In this document: in pieces, positions 18,501 to 26,632 of the stretch | How positions within the stretch are numbered: position 1 is the first letter of the stretch | Layout of the letters: the number at the start of each line of letters is the position of its first letter | DNA from: Chitinophaga polysaccharea | GTDB lineage: Bacteria; Bacteroidota; Bacteroidia; Chitinophagales; Chitinophagaceae | DNA length: 64,000 nt | Assembly (NCBI RefSeq): GCF_007829335.1 | Contig: NZ_VIWO01000009.1 | Span: forward strand, 162,100-226,099 | Reading direction: 5' to 3' | Translations under genes and position numbers: made by a program | Notes under the pieces: model-generated | What the model was told of the DNA's origin: nothing | What the model saw: the letters and a program-made list of their open reading frames with translations, nothing else | Databases searched by the model: none

Positions 18501-19920
18501 TGAACATTTTTCCTTCTATGCCTACCAATGTGAGAATAGGTATATACACAATCATGATGATGATTTCCCCGAAAGCGGCGCTGTTGCGGATCTTGGAGGC
18601 GGAAACATATACCTCTTCATCCATTTCAGCCTGGGTAAGTTTTTGCGTAGAGCTGCGCAGCGATAAATGATGCAAGGTAGCTTCCACGATGATCACGGCG
18701 CCGTCTACAATCAATCCGAAGTCGATGGCGCCCAAACTCATCAAGTTGGCACTCACCCCGAAGGCATTCATCATGCCCAGCGCAAAAAGCAGGGACAGTG
18801 GGATGGCGGATGCAACGATGAGCCCCGCACGGAAATTACCGAGGAACAATACCAGCACGAAAATCACGATCAGGGCGCCTTCAACGAGATTGGTTTTTAC
18901 GGTGTTGATAGCCCTGTTCACCAGGTCTGTTCTGTCGAGGTAAGCTTCAATGACCACATCTTCCGGAAGAGATTTCTGGATAGTGTTAAGCTTTTCTTTT
19001 ACCCGCGTTACTACAGCGGCGCTGTTGGCGCCTTTTAACATCATCACGATTCCGCCCACCACTTCTTTTTCTCCGTTGTACGTTACCGAGCCATAACGGA
19101 TAGCGCTGCCCAGTTGTACATCTGCCACATCCCGCACCAGTACTGGAATACCATTCACTGATTTGACGGCAATGTTGCGGATATCTTCCATATTACCCAC
19201 CAGGCCAATGCCGCGGATAAAGTAAGCATTCGGTTTTTTATCGATATAGGCGCCACCGGTGTTTTCATTGTTTTTGGAAAGTGCATTGAAAATTTCGGTC
19301 ATGGTAATATTCATGCCTTTGAGTTTGGCCGGGTTAACGGCCACCTCGTATTGTTTCAGCAATCCACCGAAGCTGTTTACCTCCGCAATACCTTTGGTGC
19401 CATACAGCTGACGGGCTACAATCCAGTCCTGCATGGTGCGCAAGTCCATGGCGGTGTATTTGTTCTCCGACCCTTTCTTAGGATGGAGAATATACTGATA
19501 CACCTCGCCGAGGCCGGTACTCACTGGCGCCAGCTCGGGTGTACCGATACCTTTGGGGATTTTTTGCTCCGCTTCTTTGAGCTTTTCACCGATCAGCTGA
19601 CGGGCAAAATAAATATCTACTTCATCTTCAAACACCACTGTAATCACAGAAAGGCCAAACCTGGAGATAGAGCGCATTTCAACGAGGTCTGGCAGGTTGG
19701 CCAGGCTCTGTTCGATGGGATAGGTGACGAGTTGCTCTGTTTCCTGGGCTGCCAGGGTAGGCGTTTGGGTAATAATCTGTACCTGGTTGTTCGTGATATC
19801 CGGAACCGCATCCACGGGCAGGCGAAGGGCGCTCCAGACGCCCCACACAATCAGCGCCAGCGTGAACAGGCCGATGATCAACTTGTTCTTTATACTAAAA
19901 TGAATGATTTTGTTAAGCAT
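15595..19920 (-). CDS. CusA/CzcA-family RND metal pump fused to a TolC-like outer-membrane factor
   Basis: The chosen start (19920, MLNKIIHFSIKNKLIIGLF) is the normal start of CusA/CzcA; an upstream in-frame start at 20028 adds 36 unrelated residues. Residues 1-1040 form the 12-helix RND pump, with porter-domain repeats and segments such as VPDITNNQVQI and DFGLIVDGAVIIVE in TM4. After the last RND helix comes a basic stretch (FKRKFPP), a hydrophobic run ending FPRAVAAQ (about 1040-1060), then a TolC/OEP domain to the C terminus (about 1441 residues). Such fusions are known in Bacteroidota. The TolC part must leave the cytoplasm, and the hydrophobic run looks like an internal signal peptide. 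Confidence 0.93.
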   Translation of the reverse strand: MLNKIIHFSIKNKLIIGLFTLALIVWGVWSALRLPVDAVPDITNNQVQIITQTPTLAAQETEQLVTYPIEQSLANLPDLVEMRSISRFGLSVITVVFEDEVDIYFARQLIGEKLKEAEQKIPKGIGTPELAPVSTGLGEVYQYILHPKKGSENKYTAMDLRTMQDWIVARQLYGTKGIAEVNSFGGLLKQYEVAVNPAKLKGMNITMTEIFNALSKNNENTGGAYIDKKPNAYFIRGIGLVGNMEDIRNIAVKSVNGIPVLVRDVADVQLGSAIRYGSVTYNGEKEVVGGIVMMLKGANSAAVVTRVKEKLNTIQKSLPEDVVIEAYLDRTDLVNRAINTVKTNLVEGALIVIFVLVLFLGNFRAGLIVASAIPLSLLFALGMMNAFGVSANLMSLGAIDFGLIVDGAVIIVEATLHHLSLRSSTQKLTQAEMDEEVYVSASKIRNSAAFGEIIIMIVYIPILTLVGIEGKMFKPMAQTVAFAILGALLLSLTYIPMVSALILPKKVSHKKNVSDKIMDFFHRLYAPVLSWAIRFKVAVVGATVAIFGIAVLLFSRMGGEFIPQLEEGDFAFHCILPQGTSLSQSIETSMQASRIIRAFPEVKMVVGKTGSAEVPTDPMPPEATDVMVLLKPKSEWTTTRTYNELADAIMEKLEVIPGVFFEANQPIQMRFNELMTGVRQDVAIKIFGENIDTLASLAPRVAAVVQSVKGATEPQIERTTGLPQITVQYDRAKIAAYGMNIEDINRTVRTAFAGEAAGVVFENERKFDMVVRLDSASRSSIDDVRDLFVALPDGNQIPLSQLADISFREGPAQISREDGRRRIVVGFNVKNKDVQSVVKDIQQKLTAARLLPSGYYYTYGGTFENLQKASARLMIAVPVALALIFLLLYFTFRSIKESVLIFTAIPMSAIGGVFALLLRGMPFSISAGVGFIALFGVAVLNGIVLISTFNQLEKDGISDLIKRVVEGTKIRLRPVLMTATVASFGFLPMALSRGAGAEVQRPLATVVIGGLITATFLTLVVLPLLYILFNTGFKRKFPPGAVAVALLGCLLFPRAVAAQDVPEKRQGINDVLSMAQQNLQYNINKAQEKRTNIQLHSAGMLPKTGVFAENEDLRPSDHTGILKVGLSQAVAWPGLYKAQKKLYTEQARYYQVNSAMLNVSIKKDIRQVYYQLWYLDDKASLYQQLDSIYQSLTAAAVLRVKAGENPGLDSISAQARQRELRAQLEQLKDDITIQQQSLKQLLNTTDAILPLDAPLEKLGFTFTGPATDSLHPALALQQQNVHIASANVSVIKNENRPEFSGRFFSQRLYGATNPYSGFSVTASVPLLGLGAYRNKVKAARAEADVQQQQLEYNKQVFSTQQSQVTKEVEKNNRMLLFYESSGLKQAQEIIKAATLAYRSGEISFAELSQFLTQAITIRQNYLDVLNAYNQAVIQYNYFNNL

Positions 19921-20121
19921 AGCTAATAATAAGTTGTACTCCACAGCGCAACAAATGCCGGTAATGACAGAAGTGCGCCAGTAATCACTCCCCGGTAACG
20001 AAAGTGTGGTCCTTATGTCAGCAGGCATAAGATTCCCTTTTCGCGGTAGCAGAAAATGATACGGAAGTTTACGATAAGGCTGTTGGCTGCATCAGCAACC
20101 AGGAGAAAAATAAGGCGTGGA

Positions 20122-20451
20122 TCAGGCCCGGGGAGGCTGCCAAACTGCTTGCGGAAGGTCGGAAATAACACCAGCAGGTGTTTCGCTATAAATAAAAGTA
20201 GTGAGCGTAGCAGGAATTGTTGTGAAATGGGTCATGGAAAGAATGACCGGTGCTGCGCAGCAACTGCATGCACAGAAAGGGGAGCAGAAATCTTTATGAG
20301 CATGCTGATGTGTATCGGCATTGTTCACCCCGTAACTGCTGCTTTTTGCTACAGACAATGGCAGTTCATCGCTGCACGTTACAGTGCTTAGCGCCAGAAG
20401 GACCATGCTTAATATGATAGCAAAATATCTCACGTAACAAAAATAGGACAT
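20122..20451 (-). CDS. DUF6660-like small Cys/His-rich protein heading the metal efflux operon
   Basis: About 109 residues from the ATG at 20451. An N-terminal hydrophobic segment (FAIILSMVLLALSTVTC) suggests a signal or lipid anchor. It is followed by a His-rich stretch (DTHQHAHKDF) and the Cys cluster CSPFCACSCC, a likely metal-binding site. Short proteins with a CSPFC-x-C-x-CC cluster are commonly found directly upstream of CusA/CzcA genes in Bacteroidota; this layout matches. A longer start at 20493 exists but adds a non-hydrophobic leader. A role as periplasmic metal sensor or chaperone is inference. Confidence 0.75.
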   Translation of the reverse strand: MSYFCYVRYFAIILSMVLLALSTVTCSDELPLSVAKSSSYGVNNADTHQHAHKDFCSPFCACSCCAAPVILSMTHFTTIPATLTTFIYSETPAGVISDLPQAVWQPPRA

Positions 20452-20460
20452 TTTACAGCG

Positions 20461-20498
20461 TGATAAACAATTATTATCATAACCATGTTGCAAATTTT
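20461..20498 (-). promoter_or_regulatory. promoter and operator-like dyad of the metal efflux operon
   Basis: TGATAA (20461-20466) and TTATCA (20474-20479) are perfect 6-bp arms around 7 AT-rich bases. A -7-like AAAATTTG lies on the minus strand at 20498-20491, so the dyad falls between the start of transcription and the ATG at 20451, a repressor position. The pattern is like a Fur- or ArsR-family site; no such regulator gene is in the window. Confidence 0.45.
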
Positions 20499-20596
20499 AG
20501 CTCGCCTATAATGTTTATTTACATTTTTACATTCATCTTTATTTTGAAGAGAAATCAGCCATTTGAATGATTAAATTTTTTATCTTTAGTCATCCT

Positions 20597-20669
20597 GCGG
20601 AAGTAGCTCACCTGGTAGAGCGACAGCTTCCCAAGCTGTAGGTAGCGGGTTCGAGTCCCGTCTTCCGCT
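20597..20669 (+). tRNA. tRNA-Gly (anticodon CCC)
   Basis: Complete cloverleaf. The acceptor GCGGAAG (20597-20603) pairs with CTTCCGC (20662-20668). D-arm stem is GCTC/GAGC, anticodon stem ACAGC/GCTGT with loop TTCCCAA (anticodon CCC), and T-arm GCGGG-TTCGAGT-CCCGT. The CCA end is encoded (20670-20672). A TATCTTTA box at 20581 may be the -7 element. Confidence 0.96.
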
Positions 20670-20680
20670 CCAAATTTTCA

Positions 20681-20713
20681 AGCGCCTTGCATTAGTAAGG
20701 CGCTTTTTGTTTT
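20681..20713 (+). terminator. terminator after tRNA-Gly
   Basis: AGCGCCTT (20681-20688) pairs with AAGGCGCT (20697-20704) around an 8-nt loop, followed by TTTTGTTTT. This is a standard Rho-independent form. Confidence 0.9.
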
Positions 20714-20805
20714 CCCACAACTTTTTATATTGGCAGAATTATACAATTTTAGGACCTGCTCAAGGTCTAGTTTTGCCCCATCATTTCAAATCAACAACAT
20801 TATTT

Positions 20806-21264
20806 ATGAACTGTACAAAAAAGAGGATTCTATGGCAGCTGGTCGTTATAGTACTGGCTATGCCGGCTTTGGGCAGCCCGTTGGTAAAGAAGGACAGCTG
20901 TATGTTGCCACAACCAGCAAAAAAAAATCAAACTATGAGCACTACCACGACAACAGAGAAATTCGTTATTGCAAAATTGTATATCCGGCCGGCATCAATG
21001 GATGAATTCCGGCAGATGCTGGAAGCACTGGCTGTGCAAACGAGGAAAGAGCCGGGCTGTATAGACTATACCTGGTATCCTGAGCCGGGAGAAGCAGGCG
21101 CCTTTACACTGATAGAACATTATCGCGATCAGGCCAGCCTCCGGTATCATTTCCAGCAGCCCTACCTGGCGGAATTTGTAAGGAAGATGGAGGGATGGAA
21201 GTCGAAAGACTGGAATGTTTATTTTTTATCCAGTGAGCCGGATGCATTGAAGGAGGATAAGTAA
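20806..21264 (+). CDS. exported antibiotic-biosynthesis-monooxygenase (ABM)-domain protein
   Basis: The ATG at 20806 begins MNCTKKRILWQLVVIVLAMP, a signal-like segment; about 45 residues of leader precede the ABM domain. The domain (about 50-140) has the ferredoxin-like ABM pattern: KFVIAKLYIRPASMDEFRQM, then KEPGCIDYTWYPEP and FTLIEHYRDQASLRYHFQQP. Small ABM enzymes oxidise quinol-like compounds or act on haem; this one could be periplasmic. An internal ATG at 20936 (MSTTTTTEKF) would give a cytoplasmic version. Its 3' end overlaps the convergent AraC gene by 46 bp. Confidence 0.85.
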   Translation: MNCTKKRILWQLVVIVLAMPALGSPLVKKDSCMLPQPAKKNQTMSTTTTTEKFVIAKLYIRPASMDEFRQMLEALAVQTRKEPGCIDYTWYPEPGEAGAFTLIEHYRDQASLRYHFQQPYLAEFVRKMEGWKSKDWNVYFLSSEPDALKEDK

Positions 21265-22070
21265 AAATGTGTGTCCGGGTTGGCTTGAGACAGGATAGCA
21301 CGCGGCTTATTACCGAAATATTTCCTGCAGGCCCGGATGAAATGTGACTGGTCATAATACCCGAAATCAAATGCAACCGGGAGGTAATCCCGTACCTGAT
21401 TGGATATAAGATATTTTAGCGCATTGTTCAGCCGTGCGGTTTGCTGGAACGATTTAGAAGTGATCCCCAAATTATTGATAAATAGTCGCTCGAACTGCCG
21501 GTAACTGCTTCCCAGGCTGGCGCTGAAAGATACCAGGTCCGGGATTTCCCGGTTGTAATACAGCTGTTGTACCGCAGCATCTATCAAGGTTTGTGGGCGA
21601 TGATATTTGTGTAATAAGCCAACCAGGAAATCTGCGATGCATGCTAACTGCTGCGATAGGTTGATGCTGCCCAATAGGCTGTCGGCCAATTTTTTACCCT
21701 CGCCTCCATACAGCAACTGTATATCCGGGAAGCTTTCTATCACATCCGCTACTGGTACCGGGCAGAAATGCCTGATGGCGCCTGCTTTAAACCGCACTGC
21801 GATAAAGTAATGATCCTGGTTGATCATGGCCTTGTAATAATGGCGACGAATACAATAAAGGGCCTGTGGGGGTGGTGTATAAACAGTATGTTCATTTGCA
21901 GTGAGTATCATGGGCGCTTTGAGCTGGAAGATCATCTCTGCACCGGTGCCGGCAGCCAGGGTAGGGAACGAATAGATAGCAGCAGTACCTTCGCAGGTCC
22001 AGAAACGGTCGATATACGGACGGAGAACAGGTGGCGGCAGATGAGAGGTCTTTTTAAGCAGGGCATCCAT
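21219..22070 (-). CDS. AraC-family transcriptional regulator
   Basis: 283 residues, cytoplasmic. The N-terminal ~150 residues form a sensor-like region of the DUF6597 type (PVLRPYIDRFWTCEG...PTLAAGTGAEMIFQL). The C-terminal HTH_18 domain includes FSASLGSSYRQFERLFINNL and DYLPVAFDFGYYDQSHFIRA, the two AraC helix-turn-helix units with the F-G-Y-x-D-Q-S-H-F signature. It faces the monooxygenase gene and overlaps its end, so antisense effects between them are possible. The target is unknown. Confidence 0.92.
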   Translation of the reverse strand: MDALLKKTSHLPPPVLRPYIDRFWTCEGTAAIYSFPTLAAGTGAEMIFQLKAPMILTANEHTVYTPPPQALYCIRRHYYKAMINQDHYFIAVRFKAGAIRHFCPVPVADVIESFPDIQLLYGGEGKKLADSLLGSINLSQQLACIADFLVGLLHKYHRPQTLIDAAVQQLYYNREIPDLVSFSASLGSSYRQFERLFINNLGITSKSFQQTARLNNALKYLISNQVRDYLPVAFDFGYYDQSHFIRACRKYFGNKPRAILSQANPDTHFYLSSFNASGSLDKK

Positions 22071-22160
22071 GCCGTAAAGGTATAAAATATCTGATGGTGT
22101 TTAGCGATGCTTTGGGCCAATGGTCACAACGTAATTTTATTTCTCCGTAGTACTACCGAG

Positions 22161-22189
22161 TTGGGCTACACCACCGCGGGGTAATTTTG
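22161..22189 (+). promoter_or_regulatory. Bacteroidota-type promoter of the ZU5-like lipoprotein gene
   Basis: TTG at 22161-22163 and TAATTTTG at 22182-22189 are separated by 18 nt, the -33/-7 pattern of the main Bacteroidota sigma factor. It places the mRNA start near 22193, so the true translation start must be the ATG at 22217. Confidence 0.7.
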
Positions 22190-22216
22190 TGCCAGGATAA
22201 ATCCCCCCGACATTAT

Positions 22217-23491
22217 ATGCAACAGATAAAGCATTTTTGGAAAGCCACTTTGCTGGCCATACTCCTGGCCTCCTGCCAGAAAAATAATGACGTAGTACCC
22301 GAGCCGACTCCTGATCCCGTTACAGATACCAGTGGTGGCCTAAAAGTGCCGGTAGGCGTGGTAGATGGTACCCCTGTCACTAAAACTATTGGTCCTGCAG
22401 GAGGTACTATTGCCACGACAGATACCCATATATCCATAGATATCCCGGCTGGCGCGGTCAACAGCGCCACCGTGTTTACGATACAGCCTATTACCAATAC
22501 CAATATTGCCGGACTGGGTAAAGCTTTTCGTATTACACCCCACCAGGCGCTCAGCAAACCGGCCACCATCACCTTTCGTTATCGGGAGGAGGAGTTGCTC
22601 AGAACCTTTCCGGAAGCATTGGGCATTGCTTATCAGGATGATTACGGAAAATGGAAGGCGGTCGGCGGCGTAACGCTGAATAAGGAAATGAAATCTGTCA
22701 GCGTGAAAACTACGCATTTCAGCGACTGGAGCTTCTTTGAAGCTATATTTATAACGCCGGAAGAAGCGTTTGTAGATCCAGGCAGCACCACGAAATTGTC
22801 GGTGAAAAGTTATTTCAATGCCAGTATGGAGGACTTACTGGCGCCGCTAACGAAAGAAGGTGTAGAGACTTATATCAACAGTCCTACGAATGATCTGCCG
22901 TTGAAATACATCGACAAATGGGAGTTGTCAGGAGCCGGTAGGTTAACATCCGATGGCAGCCATGCCACCTATGAAGCGCCGGCAAACATCCCCGCTACTA
23001 ATCCCGCCACGGTGAGTATACGGCTCAAATTAAAAGACGGTGCGCTGGGATTGATATGGGCCCGGATATATGTGATGCCGGAAGGAATTGCAGTAAAAAT
23101 TGATGGAGGCGACTGGCAACTGATGGGAGCTGCTACCGGCACCAGCAACAACGGTGTAAACCGTGTGGGTGGCTTACCCTGGGAAGGTTCTTATCCTGAA
23201 TGTAGCATTACCTGGTTGGGCACACCGGTGGGCAGTCGCGGCTGGTCTGTAGAAACTTATTACCAGATGCAGCTGCCAGGCAGCCAGGTTTTCCTGAGTT
23301 ATTATGTAGTAGGACAAACATCGCTTCCCAGTCCCGGGTATTTGAATGTTTACAGCGTGGGTCCGGTGGGCGGGTATATTACCGGTAAGTTCCGTATGGA
23401 CCGTGCCAGTTCACAGAAACCGGAAGGTGATCATATTGTATATAGAGAACACCAGATTGATGGTGTATTCAGGGTAAAGCGCCTGATTTAA
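22217..23491 (+). CDS. lipoprotein with ZU5-like domain, unknown function
   Basis: The start at 22217 gives a lipoprotein signal with lipobox (MQQIKHFWKATLLAILLASC). After a Pro-rich spacer (VVPEPTPDPVTDT) a ZU5-like fold follows (KTIGPAGGTIATTDTHISID, then IPAGAVNSATVFTIQPI), found in cell-surface and ankyrin-type proteins, then further beta-rich sequence to residue 424. The middle part has Ig-like features (GSHATYEAPANIPATNPATV). It is probably anchored in the outer membrane. It is transcribed alone, divergent from the AraC gene. Adhesion or matrix binding is a guess. Confidence 0.8.
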   Translation: MQQIKHFWKATLLAILLASCQKNNDVVPEPTPDPVTDTSGGLKVPVGVVDGTPVTKTIGPAGGTIATTDTHISIDIPAGAVNSATVFTIQPITNTNIAGLGKAFRITPHQALSKPATITFRYREEELLRTFPEALGIAYQDDYGKWKAVGGVTLNKEMKSVSVKTTHFSDWSFFEAIFITPEEAFVDPGSTTKLSVKSYFNASMEDLLAPLTKEGVETYINSPTNDLPLKYIDKWELSGAGRLTSDGSHATYEAPANIPATNPATVSIRLKLKDGALGLIWARIYVMPEGIAVKIDGGDWQLMGAATGTSNNGVNRVGGLPWEGSYPECSITWLGTPVGSRGWSVETYYQMQLPGSQVFLSYYVVGQTSLPSPGYLNVYSVGPVGGYITGKFRMDRASSQKPEGDHIVYREHQIDGVFRVKRLI

Positions 23492-23618
23492 GAGATATTT
23501 ATTTTATGTTTATCCTGCTAATTTCACACGGCATTGCCGCCGAATCCATTTTATATTGTCGTTTTTCTACAAACGGGTAGAATGCACGATACTATATCTT
23601 TACAAAAAGACCCGCAAT

Positions 23619-23981
23619 ATGGCAGATACGCAATCTAAACGCAAATTGAAACACGAGCAGGTACAGTATATTGAGTTCTTGTCGAAAGACCTTTCTAAAG
23701 CGAAAAAATTTTATAGCAAAAGTTTTGGCTGGAAATTTACGGACTACGGACCTGAGTATACTGCATTTGAAGGCGATTATGTAGATGGTGGTTTTACCAT
23801 CGGGAAACCGGTGGGGGGAACGGTTTTAATCATTCTTTATTCAGATAACCTGGAAGCTACGCAGGAGAAGGTGATAGCGGCGGGAGGCACTATTGTAAAA
23901 GATATTTTCAGTTTTCCCGGTGGCCGGCGGTTTCATTTCACGGACCCGGATGGCTATGAACTGGCCGTTTGGTCGTTATAA
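23619..23981 (+). CDS. VOC-family (glyoxalase/bleomycin-resistance fold) protein
   Basis: 120 residues from the ATG at 23619. Two beta-alpha-beta-beta-beta units are visible: QYIEFLSKDLSKAKKFYSKS and VLIILYSDNLEATQEKVIAA, ending GRRFHFTDPDGYELAVWS. It matches the VOC fold with the F-x-D-P-D-G-x-x-L ending. Enzyme or binding role unknown. It is a single gene, with a strong terminator downstream shared with the convergent glycosidase-like gene. Confidence 0.88.
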   Translation: MADTQSKRKLKHEQVQYIEFLSKDLSKAKKFYSKSFGWKFTDYGPEYTAFEGDYVDGGFTIGKPVGGTVLIILYSDNLEATQEKVIAAGGTIVKDIFSFPGGRRFHFTDPDGYELAVWSL

Positions 23982-23990
23982 TCATTGAAA

Positions 23991-24030
23991 AAACGCGAAG
24001 AAGTGGGTGATTGCCCACTTCTTCGCGTTT
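23991..24030. terminator. bidirectional terminator
   Basis: Arms 23991-24007 and 24014-24030 form a perfect 17-bp stem (AAACGCGAAGAAGTGGG) with a 6-nt loop, with A-run before and T-run after, between the convergent VOC and glycosidase-like genes. Confidence 0.9.
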
Positions 24031-24041
24031 AATAACAAAAG

Positions 24042-25343
24042 TTATTTGTTTGCTGCTGCCCAGCTCTTCAGCATCTCTATCGCTTTGGACAATACGCCGG
24101 CGCTTCCTTTGAAATCGGCGCTGCCGGCTGGTTTCCCATCAATACCATACCACTCATAGAACTTCCCGTTTTTTATCACCCGGTTAATCATGGGCTGTAC
24201 TTCGTTATAGGCTTCCCCAACAAAACCGTTGGCAACAAGTTGTTGTATCATGCGGCCACCAAACCAGCTCCAGTCGCCGCCATCCTGGTAGATATAAGGT
24301 TTGGAGGCATTGGAATTTTTGCAGATGCCTTCCGGGTAGGGCGGATAAAGCGTGAGGCCAATGGAGGGGGCCCCTGATAGTTTTACATTTTCCAGCATTT
24401 GCTGGTTGACATGTGCAATTTCTTTTTTAGAAAGCAACCCTGCTTCAATTGCTACCGCTGTGCCGCCGTAAAAGTGAATCTTGTTTTCATCAAAATTCGG
24501 CGGAAAGGGAGAGTCTTTAACATACAGATGCGGAATGAACTTTTGGTGTTGTTCATCCCACAGGTATTTGCGTATGTGGGTGGCCGTTAGTTTTTCCAAT
24601 GTTGCCCAGCGTTGCTTATCGGCATCCGTGGTAGAGAAGCTGCCCAGGTTTTTGAGGGCGATCACAAACATGGCATTGTCGTATACATCTATTGCCCAGT
24701 GTGTGAGCTCGTCTACATCTACGGTGGCGCCGCCTTCTACCTGTACATCGCCCCAGTCTTGCGTAGTAGCGCCGGTCAGCAATTTATATTTATGGCTATA
24801 GCGGTTTTCCAGGAGATATTGCACCGATAGGGCCATTCGTTGTAAAACAGTTTTGCCGCCAATTACTTCCCGGAGGATGGCGCTGTCGCCGGTCAGCCGG
24901 ATGTATTTGGCGAAGGCTTGTATCAGGGAGGTTTCCTGGTCTGTTTCCACGGTGTTTTTAAAGCCTACCTGTGGGGGTTCCATGTCCGACGTATAGATAT
25001 TTGGATCATTCCAGGTCACATGCCCTTTGAGTACGTACCCGTCTACGATTTCGCCGTTGGGTTGCTGCAGGGCATAGAAGGTCAGCAGGTTTTTACGGAT
25101 GGTATCTATGTTATATACCTTACAAGAGGTTTCGATAAAGGTGTTCATATCACGAATCCACACCTGGGGGTATCCATCGCCGGCATTGAAACCTTTGGCC
25201 AGCAGCCGTGCTGCCATGGCCTGAACGGTATCCAGCTGTTTGTCGGCGAGTATCTTGCGGGCCAGCTGCTGCCGGTCCTGGGCCTGCAAGGCAGTCATGC
25301 TCAGACAGGCTGCCAGGAGGAGAAAAAAGTACTTGTTACACAT
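24042..25343 (-). CDS. secreted six-hairpin glycosidase-like protein
   Basis: Signal peptide MCNKYFFLLLAACLSMTALQ, mature protein of about 410 residues, so it is exported. Features of the (alpha/alpha)6 glycosidase fold are seen: GDGYPQVWIRDMNTFIETSC, the acidic VDVDELTHWAIDVYDNA, WDEQHQKFIPHLY and PYIYQDGGDWSWFGGRMIQQ near the C terminus. The W-I-R-D and D-G-G-D-W-S-W segments are like the substrate-binding walls of GGH/amylo-glucosidase-type enzymes. The catalytic acids cannot be assigned with certainty. No sugar transporter is adjacent. The fold is likely; the substrate is unknown. Confidence 0.72.
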   Translation of the reverse strand: MCNKYFFLLLAACLSMTALQAQDRQQLARKILADKQLDTVQAMAARLLAKGFNAGDGYPQVWIRDMNTFIETSCKVYNIDTIRKNLLTFYALQQPNGEIVDGYVLKGHVTWNDPNIYTSDMEPPQVGFKNTVETDQETSLIQAFAKYIRLTGDSAILREVIGGKTVLQRMALSVQYLLENRYSHKYKLLTGATTQDWGDVQVEGGATVDVDELTHWAIDVYDNAMFVIALKNLGSFSTTDADKQRWATLEKLTATHIRKYLWDEQHQKFIPHLYVKDSPFPPNFDENKIHFYGGTAVAIEAGLLSKKEIAHVNQQMLENVKLSGAPSIGLTLYPPYPEGICKNSNASKPYIYQDGGDWSWFGGRMIQQLVANGFVGEAYNEVQPMINRVIKNGKFYEWYGIDGKPAGSADFKGSAGVLSKAIEMLKSWAAANK

Positions 25344-25453
25344 GTGTCAAATGTCTGTCAGCCTGCCGAAACAAACAAGAACCAGGTTGACTTTCTTCAA
25401 CACTATTTTTGCAAATATCTCCCCGGGTATTTATCACTATTTTGTTACGCTGT

Positions 25454-26626
25454 TTATGACTGCGTGGTGGCCACCTTAAACAGGCCCCGTAGCTTTATTT
25501 TCAGGGCCAGCCAGCCCAGGAAGGCATAGGCCAGCAATAAAATACCGAGGTGCTGGATATATGGATAGGTGAGTGTTACCGAGCCTTTTTGTATCAGTAG
25601 TATTTTAAAAGCCTGCAGGAAAGGTGTTAGCGGGATGATGTTGGCCAGCGCCTGCACGAACACGGGCATGGCATTGAGTGGCCAGGTAAAGCCGCTGATA
25701 ATGAACGCCGGGGAGGCGATCACCATCAGTACTTGGGTGGCTTTCAGTGCATCGGGAATCAGGATACTGACAAACACGCCCATGAAGGAAGCCGATCCAA
25801 CGAAGAAAGCGGTGAGCCACATGAAATTGACAATGCCATGAGGCAGCGGTACATAAAAAAGAATATGCATCAGGTAATAGATGGATACAATCAGGATAGA
25901 AAATACCCATACAGGAATTACTTTTATCAGCATGATAGGGAAGGCCCAGCGGCGCAGGTGACGGTATTCATTTACAAATGACCCACGCTGAAACTCTGCC
26001 GCAAAGCTCACAGCCATGGCCAGCAGGATCACCTGTTGCAATACCACGGCCAGCATGGCAGGCCACATGAATATGAGGTAGTTGCTGGTGGTATTGAATA
26101 AGGTGATGTAGTTGGTTTTAAATGGTTCGTATTGGGTAATGGCCCTGGGGGCGGGCATGCCCATCTTCTGCAACCCTTTGATAGATACGCCGGCAGAGAA
26201 AGTGCCGATAGTCAATTGCAATGCTTTGGAGGCAAAGTTGGCGGTTAATACATTGCCGGTATTAACGTATACATTTACTTCCGGGTATTTCTTCTGGAGG
26301 AGGTCGGCCTCAAACCTGGAAGGGATCATCACCAGGGCGGCGGCGCCTCTTCTGATCACTTCATCATTGAGATTAGCAGGCTCCCGGAGATATTTAAACA
26401 CTTTGATGCTTTTATTATCGCCCAGCATTTCGAGTAGTTGGTTCGACAATGGGGTATTGTCTTTGTCGACAACGATGACGGGGGTATTTTCCACCTTCCC
26501 GCTTTTGTATACAAATCCCAGCAGGGTGGCATACAGCACTGGCGCCAGGAAGAATACGGAGCGCAGGGTGGAGTTGCTGAGGAACAGCTTAAACTCACGT
26601 TTCAACAATCGGATAAATTCTTTCAT
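25454..26626 (-). CDS. ABC-2 type transporter permease (YbhR/YhhJ-like)
   Basis: 390-residue inner-membrane protein. One TM segment near the N terminus (SVFFLAPVLYATLLGFVY), then a long periplasmic domain (about 45-175, including VIVVDKDNTPLSNQLLEMLG), then five TM helices toward the C terminus with the ABC-2 signature region ASPAFIISGFTWPLNAMP. This matches ABC2_membrane_3 exporters that work with HlyD-like and TolC proteins. It lies 6 bp after the HlyD gene. No ATPase gene is next to it, so the ATP-binding partner must be elsewhere in the genome. Confidence 0.9.
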   Translation of the reverse strand: MKEFIRLLKREFKLFLSNSTLRSVFFLAPVLYATLLGFVYKSGKVENTPVIVVDKDNTPLSNQLLEMLGDNKSIKVFKYLREPANLNDEVIRRGAAALVMIPSRFEADLLQKKYPEVNVYVNTGNVLTANFASKALQLTIGTFSAGVSIKGLQKMGMPAPRAITQYEPFKTNYITLFNTTSNYLIFMWPAMLAVVLQQVILLAMAVSFAAEFQRGSFVNEYRHLRRWAFPIMLIKVIPVWVFSILIVSIYYLMHILFYVPLPHGIVNFMWLTAFFVGSASFMGVFVSILIPDALKATQVLMVIASPAFIISGFTWPLNAMPVFVQALANIIPLTPFLQAFKILLIQKGSVTLTYPYIQHLGILLLAYAFLGWLALKIKLRGLFKVATTQS

Positions 26627-26632
26627 GCCTGC

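Noticed and set aside
20707..20805. Extended N terminus of the monooxygenase (start at 20707)
   Set aside because: The start would be a TTG inside the tRNA terminator T-run; the ATG at 20806 gives a normal signal peptide.
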